Below, in pieces: positions 61,501 through 64,000 of a stretch of 64,000 bases of DNA. The notes under the pieces are model-generated. The model saw only the letters and a program-made list of their open reading frames with translations. It did not search any database and was not told the DNA's origin. The stretch spans positions 36,266 through 100,265 of the forward strand of contig CAMUFL010000005.1 in assembly GCA_947088155.1 (NCBI GenBank), read 5' to 3'. Every line of letters starts with the position of its first letter. The first letter of the stretch is position 1. Both the position numbers and the translations under genes were made by a program. The stretch comes from an uncultured Gardnerella sp. (lineage in GTDB: Bacteria; Actinomycetota; Actinomycetes; Actinomycetales; Bifidobacteriaceae).

Positions 61501-64000
61501 TTTAAGGATGCCAAGGGTACTCAGCTTTTCACTGTTGCTATTAGCTACAAGAAGAAGGAAGAAACTCCAAAGCTTAGCGACGATGCTCTTAACGAGATGA
61601 AGAAGCAAGCTAAGGAGACTATCGATCATAATCCAAATCTGACTAAGACAGATAAGGATGGTTTTGATAAGCGTATTGATGCAGCAACTACTGCTGAGCA
61701 GATTCAAAACATTTTGAAGGAAGCTGCAGAGAAAGCAAATCAGAACTCAACTTCTAATGATCCTAAGATTAAGGGTGAAATAAGCGGCAATCAGAATGGT
61801 GCTGACGCTGAGAACCAGCAGAAACTCGATGCTGCTAAAGAAGCTGCTAAGAAAGCAATCGATGCTCTTACTCATTTGTCAACTGAAGAAAAGACGGAGT
61901 TTAAGAATAAGCTTAATGGTGTAGATGTTAAGGCTCCTGCAGACGTTCAAAAGATTGTTGATGCTGCAAAGCTAGCAGATGAGCTTAAGGGCGTTAAGGA
62001 AGAAGCACAAAAAGAAAAGTTTGTGTTCCTCGACCACGGTAAGGGTGGAAAAGATGATTCGTCTGATCCAAACCACGTTGAGGATGCTGCTCTTAACAGC
62101 GTACTTGGCTCTACGCCAGAAGAAGATTCTACGCTTAAGACTTTGGCTGAGAAGTTGCAAGCAAATCCTGCATCTGCATCTGAGATTCGTGATGCTCTCG
62201 AAGCTGCAAAGCAACAGAACAATAAAAATGAAGCTCAAGCTAAAGATAATGCAAAGTCTGAGCTTGATGACATGAAGCGGAATCTTGATGCAGCATACAG
62301 TGCATTGACTGATGAGCAGAAGAAAACTGCAACAGAAAAGTATACTGCTGCAACTACTGCCATTGAAACTGCAAAGACTAAAGTTGACTCTGCAACCAAG
62401 CCTTCTGAGATTACGGGCGCTCTTAACACAGTGAATACTGCACTTACTGAAGCTAATACGGCAGTTGAAAACGCCAAGGGCAAGCGCGATACTTCTGATA
62501 ACACTAACGATCAAGATTCTGCACTTGCCGAAGAGAAGAGAGCTGCTCATGATCGTGTCAATAAGACTAATCTCTCTCCAGAGGAAAAGAAGCAGTACAA
62601 TGATGCAATCGATGCTTCAACAAAGCTTGGCGACCCAACTGGTATTGCTAACCGAGCTGAAAAGCATCAAAAGATTGAGGATGCTAAGAAGCAGATTGCT
62701 GCGCTTGAGCATTTGAACAAGGCTCAAAAGCAGTATTATAAGGATCTTCTTGATAGCACTGATGCCTCTGAGCACGTTGGTGAAGATGGAAAGTCTACTG
62801 GCAAGGATGATATCGATGATGCTCTTGAACAAGCGTTGAACTTGAACGGTGTGATGAAGCGGTTGGCTGATCTTGCTACGAGTGCAGATACGCTTAAGAA
62901 AGACACAAAGTATTCTTCTGCTGATAAAGCTAAGAAGGATGCTTTCGATGCTGCTTTGAATGCTGCAAACACTCAACTGGATAAGGTTGAAGGCGCAGAC
63001 AGCGACAATATTAACGCTGACGGTGCTAACGCTTTATACAATGATTTGCTTAAAGCTATGCAAGGTCTTGATAGCACTGTTAAGGGTGTTGGTTTGTACA
63101 CTGACGACTTGCAAAAAGAATACGATGCTGATGTTGCTTTGAAGGATAATCCTGTATACAAGAATGCAACTAAGAATGTGAAGGAAGTATTCGACAAAGC
63201 TCTTGAAGCTGCAAAAGCTGCTCTTGAAAATGCAACAAAGAATCCAACTGCGCTTGGTGCTGATGCTGCAGTTCAGCAGAATGCAATCGGTGCTGCTCTT
63301 GCTAACTTAGTGAATGCTCGCAAGGCTCTTGACGGCATTGATACAACTGCATTGCAAGCTGAAGTCGACAAAGATAAGCCTTTGAAGAATGATGTGAAGT
63401 ATAAGAATGCTTCTGATGATAAGAAAAAGGCTTTCGATAAGGCGCTTACGGCGGCTGAAGATGCAATTGCGGATGCTGAGGGCAGGAAACAGTTGGCTGC
63501 CGGCGAGGATCCAAAGACTCAAGAACAGAAGCAAAAAGCTGTTAATGATGCATTGGCTGCATTGCAGAATGCTGCTAAGGATCTTGATGGTAAGGAACAA
63601 AAGCCAACCCCGGCTCCTTCTGTTGATAAGAGTGATTTGAAGGCTCTTGTTGATGCTGCTGGGCAGGTGAAGGATTCTGACGCGTATAAGTATGCTGATG
63701 CTGATAAGCAGGGTGCTTACGATAAGGCTATTAGTGATGGTCAAAGCGTGTTAGCTAAGACTGATGCTACGGCTGATGAGGTTGCTAACGCTGTTCAGGC
63801 TATTACTACTGCTAAGACTGCGTTGGACGGTAAGAAGCCAACCCCAACTCCAACCCCAACTCCAACCCCAACTCCAACCCCAACTCCAACCCCAACTCCA
63901 CTGCCGAGCCCAAGCCCGCTGCCAACGCCTGGTGCTGGAACTGGTAATGCTGGAACCGGCAATACAGGAACTGGTGATACTGGTTCTGGTTCTGAAGCTG
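58588..64000 (+). CDS. second giant repeat surface protein (3' truncated by window end)
   Basis: An open frame of at least 1,804 codons that leaves the window. A signal peptide (1-59, cleavage after PAYA) has a KK-rich start and the hydrophobic core GAMVIGGGVF. An N-terminal domain of about 300 residues with many W and Y follows. Then come about three beta modules ending in patterns like VTYADGSELTIP, and a long helical part with FIVAR/Ebh-like modules such as ALANLVNARKALDG. Near the window end is a PT-repeat wall-spanning segment and then a G/T/N-rich stretch, so the sortase signal should be just outside. Ten G (58723-58732) encode G46-G47-G48-V49 in the signal peptide, and the frame is open in this version. 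A host-surface adhesin is inferred. Confidence 0.9.
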   Translation, partial: MTKKIMSAKHLADLQKSMKKSSNSVIYAPLSKSVCAAMLAGAMVIGGGVFVSTPLPAYADGYVSGDGARVYYGYKADADYSKERLLIKVTYYKTKADALKGGNDGVDPLGKFVRVEYTSNNPEDANKQPDKWALRPTWWFGVPNGLKADTISQIRLVRNERGTQEASSPSTPGAKKLKNASRQGYVVASDHTYNSIDQWKHSVSRDYYSGSDKTIDGKGWQRMVGIGGKSGDYDNSGNTRDQWNIYKDGNANGLQGIFADWESAGQRYYEMSYVAEMTDDAWKQRDQKPLLFVAGIYRGVGNWRYVAGSTMRAPKIADHLELKYPKPTPVKNLDSLDDNEQKAVKTAINDANKSNDKDHPNLFDQLLAKDGISVDTKGNATITFTDGTKRVMPASLLVLKNETDKDKYKPTLPARTPVVKLSKLTSDEKTAVTQAIINANGGSTPNAFLQNVKKTNNQYEIRVQEDGSAKVTYADGSELTIPSTDLVYQGATIADWAPYRVPVPTEVDDPSKSLTEEQKAAIASAFDEANKSFPVYKDAKNHNNNTSPVTFDDKNNAVITWEDGSQTTIPAWQFLKKKQTQAPTPEQKQTTKEFTVDLPQTPTEVAFDPFDTTATIDNKQLTNLEASLQALTAKDASDSNKTVTLTSAKIDIATGTVTFKAKGYEDRKYPIGIFYKKQSTGSGTQNPTQKNEETKDGYKYKIPHVNIAGDSPTLAEEQEALKQFITLNYNGTVPKINYDGSSSIITIENSNLTAKDPSMTPYGIGNGHIVDVMVSSHLGDITINYDSTPVEDDDDTDHSMTQQIFIDSKDIYIKKKNNNKDNTIDQLKALAKNLLKEKKNLTKSDFTRAGLDKDKITDNAIDKMNDAGELRDLIKKLSEAKHADRMYNSAGDVVVDDPNKLTEDDFKKAVEAFVKANYDKSDNFHANTVATALPTDLTPKSGTIDMEIADDNIKSVTSSKTGDTDDYKSMVFKDAKGTQLFTVAISYKKKEETPKLSDDALNEMKKQAKETIDHNPNLTKTDKDGFDKRIDAATTAEQIQNILKEAAEKANQNSTSNDPKIKGEISGNQNGADAENQQKLDAAKEAAKKAIDALTHLSTEEKTEFKNKLNGVDVKAPADVQKIVDAAKLADELKGVKEEAQKEKFVFLDHGKGGKDDSSDPNHVEDAALNSVLGSTPEEDSTLKTLAEKLQANPASASEIRDALEAAKQQNNKNEAQAKDNAKSELDDMKRNLDAAYSALTDEQKKTATEKYTAATTAIETAKTKVDSATKPSEITGALNTVNTALTEANTAVENAKGKRDTSDNTNDQDSALAEEKRAAHDRVNKTNLSPEEKKQYNDAIDASTKLGDPTGIANRAEKHQKIEDAKKQIAALEHLNKAQKQYYKDLLDSTDASEHVGEDGKSTGKDDIDDALEQALNLNGVMKRLADLATSADTLKKDTKYSSADKAKKDAFDAALNAANTQLDKVEGADSDNINADGANALYNDLLKAMQGLDSTVKGVGLYTDDLQKEYDADVALKDNPVYKNATKNVKEVFDKALEAAKAALENATKNPTALGADAAVQQNAIGAALANLVNARKALDGIDTTALQAEVDKDKPLKNDVKYKNASDDKKKAFDKALTAAEDAIADAEGRKQLAAGEDPKTQEQKQKAVNDALAALQNAAKDLDGKEQKPTPAPSVDKSDLKALVDAAGQVKDSDAYKYADADKQGAYDKAISDGQSVLAKTDATADEVANAVQAITTAKTALDGKKPTPTPTPTPTPTPTPTPTPTPLPSPSPLPTPGAGTGNAGTGNTGTGDTGSGSEA
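58723..58732 (+). repeat. poly-G tract (10 G) inside signal-peptide codons
   Basis: Ten G encode the glycines at residues 46-48 and the first base of V49. A change of one or two bases by slippage would shift the frame about 48 codons into the gene and abolish the protein. The tract length is in frame in this sequence, the ON state. Confidence 0.8.
63841..63900 (+). repeat. five perfect 12-bp repeats encoding PTPT
   Basis: The unit ACCCCAACTCCA is repeated five times without a mismatch and encodes alternating proline and threonine, a typical wall-spanning spacer. Further degenerate units on both sides (PT, then LPSPSPLPTP) extend it. Copy number could vary without changing the frame. Confidence 0.85.

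Overview
The window looks like a chromosomal segment of a Gardnerella-type member of the Bifidobacteriaceae. The reasons are AT-leaning DNA with bifidobacterial gene order (tsaB-rimI-tsaD, metE-metF, pyrBCFKDE, carAB-pyrF-gmk-rpoZ-metK-priA, rapZ-whiA-pgk-tpiA-secG, tkt-tal, hrcA-dnaJ-fmt), an actinobacterial PriA without helicase motifs, an LAKTG sortase signal, and very large repeat-built surface proteins. The species cannot be fixed from sequence alone. No rRNA, tRNA, CRISPR array, complete insertion sequence or prophage was recognised.

Layout. 1-7.4 kb: tRNA t6A genes (tsaB, cut by the window edge, rimI-like, tsaD), a tRNA m1A58 methylase, a SixA-type phosphatase, and metE-metF behind a hairpin-rich leader. 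7.4-8.1 kb: a gene-free stretch with a dispersed hairpin element, a second inverted repeat, a run of ten G and a promoter. 8.1-15.7 kb: a 2,531-residue sortase-anchored surface protein. 15.8-19.7 kb: glnE and a small toxin-antitoxin pair. 19.8-26.3 kb: the UMP pathway operon pyrB-C-F-K-D-E, with pyrB fused to a PyrI zinc domain. 26.3-29.3 kb: yccF, a membrane zinc-ribbon protein with a lactamase-like domain, efp, nusB. 29.4-42 kb: carA-carB, a second pyrF-like gene lacking catalytic residues, gmk, rpoZ, metK, priA, aroE, rapZ. 42-46.4 kb: whiA, pgk, tpiA, secG. 46.5-49.3 kb: a HAD phosphatase and an AlbA_2-type regulator preceded by seven phased CGGACG motifs. 49.5-53 kb, minus strand: tkt and tal, which serve the sugar rearrangements of the bifid shunt. 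53-58.2 kb: hrcA, dnaJ, fmt, a serB-like gene and an IMPase-family gene. 58.6-64 kb: a second giant surface protein that runs off the window and carries ten G inside its signal-peptide codons.

How it fits together. carA/carB supply carbamoyl phosphate to pyrB, and pyrC, pyrK/pyrD, pyrE and pyrF complete UMP synthesis. metE, metF and metK form a methionine/SAM module. pgk, tpiA, tal and tkt are central carbon genes. The two giant surface proteins are the accessory part, and both carry a ten-G tract placed where slippage could change expression. The most unusual signals are the two-copy hairpin element with covarying arms (7423-7564 and 43318-43456), the phased CGGACG array, the PyrB fusion that kept only the zinc domain of PyrI, the degenerate second PyrF, and the poly-G tracts.
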